Part shown: piece by piece, positions 56,525-64,000 of the stretch | Numbering within the stretch: position 1 is the first letter of the stretch | Layout: each line of letters begins with the position of its first letter | NCBI GenBank assembly: GCA_019308745.1 | Contig: JAFDHO010000004.1 | Coordinates: forward strand, 1 to 64,000 | Direction: 5' to 3' | DNA: 64,000 bases | DNA from: Deltaproteobacteria bacterium | GTDB taxonomy: Bacteria > Desulfobacterota > DSM-4660 > Desulfatiglandales > HGW-15 | Made by a program: the position numbers and the translations under genes | The notes under the pieces: generated by a model | Seen by the model: only the letters and a program-made list of their open reading frames with translations | Told to the model about the DNA's origin: nothing | Database searches by the model: none

Positions 56525-56803
56525 TTGGCTACACACAAATCGGCCCTCAAGAGGGCCCGCCAAAACGAGGTCAGAAGGCTCAGGAACATGGCCTACAAGA
56601 CCAGGATGAAGACCGCAATCAAGAACGTCAGGACCGCCATTGAGGAAGGATCTGTTGAGAAGGCCAGGGAAGACCTGACCAAGGCCGTGGCATTGATACA
56701 GAAGACCGCCTCAAAGGGTGTCATCCACAGGAATAAGGCCGCCCGCCAAGTGTCTCGCCTATCCCGCAGGGTAAACCAACTTAGCGCTTCCCAAACCACC
56801 TAA
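56525..56803 (+). CDS. rpsT: 30S ribosomal protein S20
   Basis: This is the small basic ribosomal protein S20, 92 residues, which binds 16S rRNA in the small subunit. The start MATHKSALKRARQNE and the interior NMAYKTRMKTAIKN and GVIHRNKAARQVSRLSRRVN are typical. The start codon is TTG at 56525, with GAGGAGG about 10 bases upstream; no in-frame ATG precedes it and the next methionine would remove the conserved N-terminus. E. coli rpsT also starts with TTG and is autoregulated at translation, so the rare start may serve the same purpose here. Confidence 0.97.
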   Translation: MATHKSALKRARQNEVRRLRNMAYKTRMKTAIKNVRTAIEEGSVEKAREDLTKAVALIQKTASKGVIHRNKAARQVSRLSRRVNQLSASQTT

Positions 56804-56968
56804 CCCTTCGTTTTACGGCTCCTATGGCGACCTCGTTGAGAATCCTGCCGAACTCGATCCGGGCCCTCGGAAATCGGGGCGCTCCAAGGGTCCAGTTTGA
56901 GGCGCCTTAGGCGGGTGGGGACTCTCCGCCTCTCCGGAAGGGGTAACCCTGTTTGTCGACCGAAGCGG

Positions 56969-57973
56969 TCAGCCGCAAAGGGATATGATAAGGCTTTCCA
57001 GGACAGGCTTCGGCCTTGAGCCCGACTTGATGAGCCCGTCCGCCTGGTGGAGCAACCTGATGCCCCGTTCCAATTCTTCCCCCGACCACAGCTTAGACTG
57101 CCTGGCGAACTTCCCGGCCGAAAAGGGCATGAGCCCCAGCTTCTTGGCAATTTCCTTGGACCTTCCGCCCTTTGCGGTTATCTCTCTGGCTCTCCAAAGC
57201 AGCCTCAGTTGCCTGTTCAGCATGCCCAATACCTGAAGGGGGGCCCTCCGCCCGTCTTCTTCCTCCAGGAACCGGTTCAAGGTCCTCAGGGACTCTGAAG
57301 CATTCTTCAGGGAGATCATGTTCATCAACTCAAAGATGTTGTAGGCACGACTGTGGATCACCAGGCTCTTCACCTCATCCTGGCCGACGGGATCATTGCC
57401 GTACCTGGTTTTGAGCTTTTCCAGTTCAGCAGCCATGTCCTGGAGATCGTTTCCCACAAGCTGATGGAGGTAGGCGCAGGCCTGCCCGTCGATTCGCAGA
57501 TCCATCTCCCGTGCCAGTCTCTTCATCCATGATAGTGCCTGGCCTTCTCTGACTGCCTCGAAGTGCACGGCCCGGCCCAAGGTCCTCATTTTGCCATAGA
57601 AGGTCTTTTTGAAGTCTGTTTTGGCCGACAGAAACAGGAGGCACGTGGATTCGGACGGGTTCTCCAGGTAAGGGAGAAAGAGACCCAGATCCCTTGCGGT
57701 ATAATTCTCTGTTCTCCGGAGTATGATGAGTCGTTTTTGGGCCAGGAAAGGAAGAGAACGGGCACGATCGATCACTTCAGAGGGACTCACTTCATCCCCG
57801 TAAAGGGTTTCAAGGTTGAGGGCCCTCGCGGACTCTGGGATGAGCTTATCCTTGATCCGATCAACGACCTTTTCGAGCCGGAATCCGTCCGGACCATAGA
57901 AGAGATAGAAGGGCGCCACCTTGCCCTGTTCCAAGGATTTCAGAACTTCCTCCGGGGACAGATCTTTGGCCAT
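56969..57973 (-). CDS. holA: DNA polymerase III delta subunit
   Basis: This is the clamp-loader delta subunit that opens the sliding clamp, 334 residues. The N-terminal AAA+-like domain begins with PFYLFYGPDGFRLEKVVDRI, and the family segment LVGNDLQDMAAELEKLKTR lies in the middle. The C-terminal collar domain contains LRLLWRAREITAKG. The ATG overlaps the lptE stop as ATGA, the standard lptE-holA arrangement. Confidence 0.95.
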   Translation of the reverse strand: MAKDLSPEEVLKSLEQGKVAPFYLFYGPDGFRLEKVVDRIKDKLIPESARALNLETLYGDEVSPSEVIDRARSLPFLAQKRLIILRRTENYTARDLGLFLPYLENPSESTCLLFLSAKTDFKKTFYGKMRTLGRAVHFEAVREGQALSWMKRLAREMDLRIDGQACAYLHQLVGNDLQDMAAELEKLKTRYGNDPVGQDEVKSLVIHSRAYNIFELMNMISLKNASESLRTLNRFLEEEDGRRAPLQVLGMLNRQLRLLWRAREITAKGGRSKEIAKKLGLMPFSAGKFARQSKLWSGEELERGIRLLHQADGLIKSGSRPKPVLESLIISLCG

Positions 57974-58524
57974 CAGAACCTTTCCAGGGTCTTCAGGAAG
58001 ACCCTCTTGGACAGTAGACTCGCAATTTCCTCCAGGGCCTGCTTCTTATTGTGGCGGGTCTCCAAGGGATCGGTCCCCACATCATAGTTGGCCCTTTCAG
58101 CCATGGCACTTTCACTCCAGAGGACTCGGCCGCTGGCCCTTTCCACCAGCTTGATATCGAGCTTAAGGGTAAGCCTCCTTGTCTTGGTAACACTGAAGGA
58201 GGTCGTGTGGCCGGACAGGGTTAACTCCTGTTGATCGTAGGCAATGGGTTCGGTCTTTATCTCATGTATCCGGCCGAACAGGATGAAGTCCGCTTCCCCT
58301 TCCCCCAAAAGGGGAACCCTTGCATTGTTAATGAACTCTTCCCTGAGTATCCTGGTGAAGTCTGACTCAAGGCCAATGTCGGAGGACGAAGATGTGACCA
58401 TGGGGATGGCAAGGCTTTCCATCTTGATCCCGAGGGGCTCGCCCGAAGACCTGAAGTGGTAGCCACAGGCCGCAGATGACAAGAAAGCCAGGAAAACAAC
58501 CGCCCTATAAACCCAACGGCACAT
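57973..58524 (-). CDS. lptE: LPS-assembly lipoprotein LptE
   Basis: This is the outer-membrane lipoprotein that plugs the LptD barrel in lipopolysaccharide export, about 183 residues. A signal peptide ends in FLSSAACGYHF, a plausible lipobox with Cys as the lipidated residue. The domain (LptE/RlpB-like) covers the rest. I start at the ATG at 58522-58524 because GAGGGAG lies 6 bases upstream; an ATG six codons earlier is possible. It is placed between leuS and holA, the conserved proteobacterial order. Confidence 0.9.
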   Translation of the reverse strand: MCRWVYRAVVFLAFLSSAACGYHFRSSGEPLGIKMESLAIPMVTSSSSDIGLESDFTRILREEFINNARVPLLGEGEADFILFGRIHEIKTEPIAYDQQELTLSGHTTSFSVTKTRRLTLKLDIKLVERASGRVLWSESAMAERANYDVGTDPLETRHNKKQALEEIASLLSKRVFLKTLERF

Positions 58525-58593
58525 CGCCACTCCCTCATTCATAGCATGCGCGCTCGTCCTTCAATATGACCGCCCCCTGGTCACCGCATGGTT

Positions 58594-61170
58594 TCACACG
58601 ACCACGTTCACCAGTTTCTTCTGCACCACAATGACCTTCTTGATGGCTTTCCCCTGAACATACCGCTGGATCCTGTCGTCTTTCAGCGCTTCTTCCTCTA
58701 TCTCCCGGTCGTTCAAGGTTGCCGGCACCTCCATTCTGCTCCTTACCTTGCCATTTACCTGCAAGACCACCAGTCTCCTGTCCACTTCAAGGGCCTCCGG
58801 GTCGTAGGCAGGCCAGGGTACGGTCAGGAGGCTCTCCTCGTGATCCAGCATCCTCCATAATTCTTCCGTTATGTGGGGGACTACAGGCGCAAGCAGCACC
58901 ACGGTTGTCTCCACGGCCGCTCTTATGACGCTGCCCTCTTCTTCGCTCCAGCTCTTCTTCCCATTGATAGTCCTGTTTATATCGTTGACCAGTTCCATGA
59001 CCGCACTGATCGCCGTATTGAAGTGGAAGCGGTCCTCTATATCATTGGTAACCTTTTTGATCGTCTCATGGATCTTTCTGTAAAGGTCCCTCAGGGGCGG
59101 AGCAAGGGGTCTGTTACCGCCGTGGGGCGCAAACCGCTTCAACTCCTCGATGTTCTCCGCAACCAGTCTCCACACGCGATTCAGGAAACGGAAAGATCCC
59201 TCCACACCCTTGTCACTCCATTCGAGGTCCCTCTCCGGCGGAGAGGCAAAAAGGCAGAACATTCGAACCGTATCAGCCCCGTACTGGTTGATCAGGTCTT
59301 CCGGATCAACAACGTTCTTCTTGGACTTGGACATCTTCACGGTATTGCCGATGGTCACTTCCCCTTGGCAATGAACGCACTTGTTGTCCCTGACCTCATC
59401 CGGCAAGAGATAGCCATGGTTCGGGCACTCCTGGGTCTCTTTACATACCATCCCCTGTGTCAAGAGATTCGTGAATGGCTCCCGCACCTTTAGGTAACCA
59501 AGATCTTGGAGGACCCGGGTATAGAACCTGGAGTAAAGGAGATGGAGGATCGCATGCTCAATGCCACCGATATACTGATCAACAGGCATCCAGTAGTCTA
59601 CCCTGGAGGGATCTAAGGGACCCCCATCATAATCGGGGCAGGTATACCTGTCAAAATACCAGGAAGACTCCACAAAGGTATCCATTGTGTCCGTCTCTCG
59701 CCTGGCCTCGCCCTTGCACCTCGGACAGGTGGTCTTGTAAAAGGACGGTTCATGGGGCAAAGGCGAACCGCCATTTTCCCTCATTTCCAGGTCAAGGGGG
59801 AGGATGACCGGCAGGTCCCCCTCCGGTACGGGCACAGTCCCACATTCCTCACAATAGATTACGGGGATGGGCGCCCCCCAGTATCGCTGCCTGGAGATGT
59901 TCCAGTCCCTTATCTTGAAGTTTTCAGTCTTGTAACCCATGCCCTTTGATTCCAGGTATTCGGCTATGCTGTCAAGTGCCTTCAAATTGGCCTGCCCATT
60001 GAAGGGCGGAGAATTGACCAGCACCCCTTCCCCTTCGTAGGCCTCTGTCATGGTTTCTTCACTGAGCTCCCTGTCCGGCGGCTGGATTACCACCCTGAGA
60101 GGCAGATTGTATTTCTTGGCAAACTCGAAATCCCTCTGGTCATGGGTTGGGACCGCCATTATGGCCCCTGTCCCGTAATCGAAGAGAACGAAGTTGGCCA
60201 CGTAGATGGGTATCTTCTCTCCTGTCGCAGGATTGATGCAGTACCTGCCCGCAAAGACGCCTTCTTTTATGGTAAAATCAGCGGTCCGTATATAGCTATC
60301 CACCTTCAGGGTGCGTTCAATGAAATCCAGGACCTCCTTTTCCTCGGGCCGACCTTTGATGATCTCTCGCAGCATGGGATGCTCGGGAGCAAAACAAAGG
60401 AAGGTCGCGCCGAAAACCGTGTCTTGCCTGGTCGTATAGACTTCGATAACCTCATCAGACCCCTCCATAGGAAACCGTATGATGGCGCCATAGCTCTTGC
60501 CAATCCAGTTCTTCTGCATAGTCAAGACCCTATCAGGCCATCCCGGAAGCTTGTCGCAGTAATCCAGTATCTCGTCAGCATATTCCGTGATCTTGAAAAA
60601 CCAGCTGTCCATTTCCTTCAGGGCGACCTCTTGGTCCGTATGCCTCCAGCATCGCCCGTTTTCCACCTGCTCTTTTGCCAACACGGTCTGGCAACTGTCA
60701 CACCAGTTCACATAGGTCCTCTTCTTGTAGGCAAGGCCCCTTTCATACATCTTGAGGAAAATGAGCTGCTCCCAGCGGTAGTATTCCGGGTCGCAGGTTG
60801 CAAATTCCCGATCCCAGTCATAACTGAAGCCCATTCTCTTCAACTGGGTCCTCATATTCTCTATATTCTCGTAGGTCCACTCGGCCGGGTGGGTCTTGTT
60901 TTCGATGGCTGCGTTTTCGGCAGGGAGTCCAAAGGCATCCCAGCCCATGGGGTGCAGCACGTTCTTCCCTTTCATCCTCTTGTACCTGGCAACCACGTCT
61001 CCAATGGTATAGTTGCGCACATGTCCCATATGGATCCTACCGGATGGATAGGGGAACATTTCCAGGAGATAGTATTTTTCCTTCTCGGGGCCTTCCTTCA
61101 CCTTGAAGAGTCCTTCATTCTCCCAGTAAGCCTGCCACCTTTTTTCCAACTCTTGGGGGTTGTATTTCAT
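58594..61170 (-). CDS. leuS: Leucyl-tRNA synthetase
   Basis: This is a class I synthetase of 858 residues. The HIGH motif is in [17 protein letters not shown], and the KMSKS motif is intact in [15 protein letters not shown]. The CP1 editing domain follows the first half of the catalytic domain. A zinc-like cysteine set (CPRCKGE) lies in the inserted domain. The ATG overlaps the nusB stop as ATGA. It is followed by lptE and holA. Confidence 0.97.
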   Translation of the reverse strand: MKYNPQELEKRWQAYWENEGLFKVKEGPEKEKYYLLEMFPYPSGRIHMGHVRNYTIGDVVARYKRMKGKNVLHPMGWDAFGLPAENAAIENKTHPAEWTYENIENMRTQLKRMGFSYDWDREFATCDPEYYRWEQLIFLKMYERGLAYKKRTYVNWCDSCQTVLAKEQVENGRCWRHTDQEVALKEMDSWFFKITEYADEILDYCDKLPGWPDRVLTMQKNWIGKSYGAIIRFPMEGSDEVIEVYTTRQDTVFGATFLCFAPEHPMLREIIKGRPEEKEVLDFIERTLKVDSYIRTADFTIKEGVFAGRYCINPATGEKIPIYVANFVLFDYGTGAIMAVPTHDQRDFEFAKKYNLPLRVVIQPPDRELSEETMTEAYEGEGVLVNSPPFNGQANLKALDSIAEYLESKGMGYKTENFKIRDWNISRQRYWGAPIPVIYCEECGTVPVPEGDLPVILPLDLEMRENGGSPLPHEPSFYKTTCPRCKGEARRETDTMDTFVESSWYFDRYTCPDYDGGPLDPSRVDYWMPVDQYIGGIEHAILHLLYSRFYTRVLQDLGYLKVREPFTNLLTQGMVCKETQECPNHGYLLPDEVRDNKCVHCQGEVTIGNTVKMSKSKKNVVDPEDLINQYGADTVRMFCLFASPPERDLEWSDKGVEGSFRFLNRVWRLVAENIEELKRFAPHGGNRPLAPPLRDLYRKIHETIKKVTNDIEDRFHFNTAISAVMELVNDINRTINGKKSWSEEEGSVIRAAVETTVVLLAPVVPHITEELWRMLDHEESLLTVPWPAYDPEALEVDRRLVVLQVNGKVRSRMEVPATLNDREIEEEALKDDRIQRYVQGKAIKKVIVVQKKLVNVVV

Positions 61171-61622
61171 GTTTCTATATCACCCTTCCCAGTTCGTTTC
61201 TCCTCAAGGCATCCATCCTGCTTCAACCGATTGTAGATATTGTCCAGGATGCCGTTTATGAATGCCCCCGACTCTTCGGTTCCATACTTCTTGCCCATTT
61301 CGACGGCCTCGTTAATGGTCACCTTTGGGGGGATATCCTTCATGTACAGCAATTCGTAAGCCCCGATACGTAAGACATTCCTGTCCACATGTGACATTCT
61401 CTCCAGGCGCCAGTTCCTGGATGATTCTCTGATCAGTTTGTCCAATTCCTGCTGTTTCTCACACACTCCCAGGACCAATTGCCGCGAAAAAGGCCTTACG
61501 TACTTCGACGGCCCAAAACACTCGCCTATGAGCTGAAAGGCCTCTTCCGGCTCCCCAGGATTGAATTCCAAATGAAAAAGAACTTGAACAGCCAGTTCCC
61601 TAGCTTTCCGTCTCGTTCCCAT
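61167..61622 (-). CDS. nusB: Transcription antitermination factor NusB
   Basis: This is the 151-residue all-helical NusB protein that joins NusE (S10) on boxA RNA for rRNA antitermination. [17 protein letters not shown] begins it, and [20 protein letters not shown] and [14 protein letters not shown] are the conserved C-terminal motifs. It is placed after the riboflavin genes, as in many bacteria, although 377 bases separate it from ribH. Confidence 0.96.
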   Translation of the reverse strand: MGTRRKARELAVQVLFHLEFNPGEPEEAFQLIGECFGPSKYVRPFSRQLVLGVCEKQQELDKLIRESSRNWRLERMSHVDRNVLRIGAYELLYMKDIPPKVTINEAVEMGKKYGTEESGAFINGILDNIYNRLKQDGCLEEKRTGKGDIET

Positions 61623-61999
61623 CTTTTTCCGCAGGACTTATTGGACGTCTCGGAAAATGACAACCCACTCAATTGGGGCGATGCCCCCAAAAAGCCCTCG
61701 CCAGGCCACCTCGAAAGGGATTTCTCCCTGCCGGCCAGGTCCGGACCCTGCAAGCAGGAACCTTGTCAAGAAAGGGATGATTCCCATCCACGATTGGGGA
61801 TGAAACTGGAGGATCGCTGCTCAATCATTCCCCCCACTCAATACCTCGAGAGGATAGAAGGACCTCCACCGGGTCGAGGGGACCTCAACACAATTCCCCC
61901 AAAGCTGAACTGTCCTCACTTCAAAGGGCCGGGACAGCGTTCACCCCCGTAGCGGGGTTCAGGGTCTATTGGTTGAGAGGGATGATTTCCTTGCGAGCT
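61623..61999. other. Gap between ribH and nusB, nothing recognised
   Basis: ribH and nusB are often adjacent or overlapping, but here 377 bases intervene on the minus strand. I see no gene, terminator or riboswitch in them. A nusB promoter may be present but no hexamer pair is convincing. Confidence 0.4.
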
Positions 62000-62467
62000 T
62001 CATCCCAGTTCCCTGTAAAGATTGGCCATTTCCATGGCCGCGATAGCGGCATCCCAGCCCTTGTTCCCGGATTTCGTACCGGCCCTTTCGATGGCCTGTT
62101 CCAGGTTGTCGGTGGTCAGGACCCCGAATGTAACAGGGATACCGCTTTCAAGGGCCACCATTGCAATGCCCTTGGATACCTCAGCGGCGACATATTCGAA
62201 ATGCGGGGTCGAACCCCTGATGACAGCGCCAAGGCAGATGATGGCATTAAACCCTCCACTCTTTGCGATCCTTTTCGCAGTGGCAGGTATCTCAAAGGAG
62301 CCGGGCACCTTTACTATGGATATGTGTTCTTCCTCGGCCCCATGCCTATTCAGGGCGTCCAGGGCACCATCGACCAGTTTGGAAGATATAAAATCGTTGA
62401 ACCGGCTCACGATAATTGCGAACCTCAAGCCTTCCGCGGATATCTTCCCCTCAATTAACCTGGGCAT
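62000..62467 (-). CDS. ribH: 6,7-dimethyl-8-ribityllumazine synthase
   Basis: This enzyme makes lumazine, the immediate precursor of riboflavin, 155 residues, usually as a 60-subunit shell. [12 protein letters not shown] at the start, [15 protein letters not shown], and [15 protein letters not shown] with the catalytic histidine are present. The ATG at 62465-62467 follows AAGGAGGGG at good spacing; a longer frame upstream is not conserved. It lies downstream of ribBA. Confidence 0.96.
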   Translation of the reverse strand: MPRLIEGKISAEGLRFAIIVSRFNDFISSKLVDGALDALNRHGAEEEHISIVKVPGSFEIPATAKRIAKSGGFNAIICLGAVIRGSTPHFEYVAAEVSKGIAMVALESGIPVTFGVLTTDNLEQAIERAGTKSGNKGWDAAIAAMEMANLYRELG

Positions 62468-62640
62468 TACGATCCCCTCCTTGTCGTTTTTGTTGTCGTC
62501 GCCGAAAAGCGGACTATTCCAGCCTTTGACGACCCGATCCCCTCTCTGCCCTGGGGCAACTTTGAAGGGTATTCCCTTCAACCGGCCGGCCACTCCAGAT
62601 GATTACCCCGGAGAGGTTCTTCTTGGCCCCTGGCGCAGGC

Positions 62641-63846
62641 CTACTGTTCAAGATTCAAGATGTGGCCCAGTTTCTGGCACTTCGTAATGAGGTATTTCAT
62701 GTTTTCCGGCCTGGGCTTGGTTTCAATGGGGACTCGACCCGTGACTTCCAGACCATAACCTTCGAGGCCAATGATTTTCTTGGGGTTGTTTGTCATTAGC
62801 TTCATCTTCCTGACACCGAGGGCATACAGTATCTGAGCTCCAACCCCGTAATCCCTCAGGTCGGCCTTGAATCCGAGTTCCTCATTTGCCTCAACCGTAT
62901 CACGCCCCTGATCTTGCAAGGCATAGGCCTTGAGCTTGTTGGCAAGGCCGATCCCCCTCCCCTCCTGTTGCATGTACAGGATAACCCCCAGACCCTCCGC
63001 CTGAACCATTTCCATGGCCCTTTCCAGTTGTGACCCACAATCACACCGGTAGGACCCGAACACGTCCCCTGTCAGGCACTGGGAGTGAACCCTCACGAGG
63101 ATTTCCTCCTCAGGCTCAATTTCCCCCTTCACCAGAGCAAGGTGTTCGTAGTCATCTATGTCATTGACAAAGGCGACGGCCCTGAATTCCCCGTAGGGGG
63201 TCGGCAATATGGTTTCCGCAGCCCTATGGACGAAGGACTCATTCCTCATCCTGTAGGCGATGATGTCCGCCACGGTGGCGATCTTCAGTCCGTGATTCCC
63301 CGCAAACTTCTCCAGATCGGGCAAGCGGGCCATGGTGCCGTCATCATTCATTATTTCACATATGACTGCTGCAGGCTTCAGTCGGGCAAGCCTTGCCAGG
63401 TCCACCGAACCCTCTGTTTGACCGGTCCTGAAAAGGACTCCTCCGCGCCTCGCCCTAAGGGGAAAAACATGGCCCGGCTGAACAAGGTCTTCAGGTCGTG
63501 CGTCGTCGGAAATTGCCATAAGGATGGTGTGGGCCCTGTCTGCCGCAGAAATCCCCGTAGTCACACCGTGGCGGGCTTCTATGGAGACCGTAAAGGCTGT
63601 CTTGTAAGTCGAACGGTTGTCATGGACCATGAGGGGGAGCTGTAGCCTGTCCACTATCTCAGGGGCAAGGGCAAGACAGATGAGCCCCCGGCCGTACTTC
63701 GCCATGAAGTTTATGGCATCCGGAGTCACCTTTTCTGCCGCGATGGTAAGGTCACCCTCGTTCTCCCTGTCCTCATCATCCACGAGGATGATCATCCTTC
63801 CCTCTTTCAGGTCCTCTATGACCTCTTCTATACTTGAAATGGGCAT
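62641..63846 (-). CDS. ribBA: Bifunctional DHBP synthase / GTP cyclohydrolase II
   Basis: This 401-residue fusion makes both riboflavin precursors. The N-terminal RibB part has [17 protein letters not shown] and [16 protein letters not shown]. The C-terminal RibA part (from about 205) has the zinc site in [18 protein letters not shown] and the GTP-binding [13 protein letters not shown]. Both active sites look intact. It starts 5 bases after the ribE stop and is followed by ribH 173 bases later. Confidence 0.96.
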   Translation of the reverse strand: MPISSIEEVIEDLKEGRMIILVDDEDRENEGDLTIAAEKVTPDAINFMAKYGRGLICLALAPEIVDRLQLPLMVHDNRSTYKTAFTVSIEARHGVTTGISAADRAHTILMAISDDARPEDLVQPGHVFPLRARRGGVLFRTGQTEGSVDLARLARLKPAAVICEIMNDDGTMARLPDLEKFAGNHGLKIATVADIIAYRMRNESFVHRAAETILPTPYGEFRAVAFVNDIDDYEHLALVKGEIEPEEEILVRVHSQCLTGDVFGSYRCDCGSQLERAMEMVQAEGLGVILYMQQEGRGIGLANKLKAYALQDQGRDTVEANEELGFKADLRDYGVGAQILYALGVRKMKLMTNNPKKIIGLEGYGLEVTGRVPIETKPRPENMKYLITKCQKLGHILNLEQ

Positions 63847-63851
63847 CGTGT

Positions 63852-64000
63852 CTATTCACCCGCTCCTTTGAAACCATGTTTCAACAAAAAGTCCCGATCG
63901 ATCCCCGATTCCTTCTGTTCTCGGGATCCCCTCGACAAGTTCAGGAACTTCTCCACGTACTTACCCACCATATCTGTTTCAATGTTCACCGGGTCTCCCG
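63852..64000 (-). CDS. ribE: Riboflavin synthase alpha chain, C-terminal end only
   Basis: The frame enters from the right edge and ends at a TAG at 63852-63854. The visible 48 or so residues begin [20 protein letters not shown], the closing part of the second lumazine-binding domain of riboflavin synthase. The remaining charged tail is variable in the family. It is the upstream neighbour of ribBA, giving the order ribE-ribBA-ribH. Any FMN riboswitch would lie beyond the window. Confidence 0.85.
   Translation of the reverse strand, partial: GDPVNIETDMVGKYVEKFLNLSRGSREQKESGIDRDFLLKHGFKGAGE

Noticed and set aside
63847..64000. FMN riboswitch of the rib operon
   Set aside because: The sequence here is coding for the end of riboflavin synthase; any riboswitch would be outside the window.

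Overview
The window looks like a chromosomal segment of a Gram-negative anaerobic bacterium, most probably a member of the Desulfobacterota (former Deltaproteobacteria). This is an inference from gene content and codon style, not from a marker-gene search. An outer membrane is implied by MlaA/C/D/E/F, LptE, Lgt/LspA and a type IV prepilin. Long-chain acyl-CoA metabolism, a TRAP transporter and an ATP-dependent hydantoinase/carboxylase pair fit a catabolically versatile anaerobe. Base composition is moderately GC-rich by eye, with AT-rich promoter islands. GTG and TTG starts are frequent, and many genes overlap as ATGA or GTGA.

Layout from left to right. 1-4.2 kb: a truncated DUF362 protein, a lone type IV prepilin with a full-consensus sigma70 promoter, MgtE and a DHH phosphoesterase, all on the minus strand. 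4.6-9.2 kb, plus strand: ileS-lspA-lgt, then a metallo-beta-lactamase gene reduced by an internal deletion. 9.2-21.1 kb, minus strand: a Gate-domain membrane protein and an accessory catabolic operon. In transcription order the operon is a decayed pyrD fragment, dctP, an interrupted small frame, dctQ, dctM, hyuA, hyuB, a pyrK fused to half of a pyrD, a V4R sensor and an AMP-dependent CoA ligase, ending in a good intrinsic terminator. 21.1-26.2 kb: a Ski2-like helicase, an acyl-CoA dehydrogenase and a corrinoid adenosyltransferase. 26.4-35.2 kb, minus strand: the Mla lipid-transport operon (EFDCA), ldcA, coaX, folP and ftsH. 35.7-42.3 kb: an AraM-type glycerol-1-phosphate dehydrogenase (plus) converging on an ABC transporter operon (binding protein, fused permease, ATPase) that ends in a HAD-type phosphatase.

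42.8-49.2 kb: a methyltransferase, a repeat-rich intergenic island at a strand switch, then a plus-strand group of Fe-type alcohol dehydrogenase, DegT-type aminotransferase, glutamine-dependent nadE and a TrmJ-like methyltransferase. 49.3-56.1 kb, minus strand: an FHA-GAF protein, guaA, guaB, a Ppx/GppA phosphatase and murJ. rpsT is alone on the plus strand at 56.5 kb with a TTG start. 57-64 kb, minus strand: holA, lptE, leuS, nusB, ribH, ribBA and the C-terminal end of ribE, forming a riboflavin-nusB-leuS-lptE-holA series.

Most of the window is housekeeping. The parts that deserve attention are: the hydantoinase/PyrK-half-PyrD/CoA-ligase/TRAP cluster with its two separate PyrD fragments; the in-frame gutted metallo-hydrolase; the ABC transporter with a terminal phosphatase next to a glycerol-1-phosphate dehydrogenase; and several families of dispersed or inverted repeats, including a perfect 28-bp inverted repeat. 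No tRNA, rRNA, CRISPR array or intact transposase was recognised.
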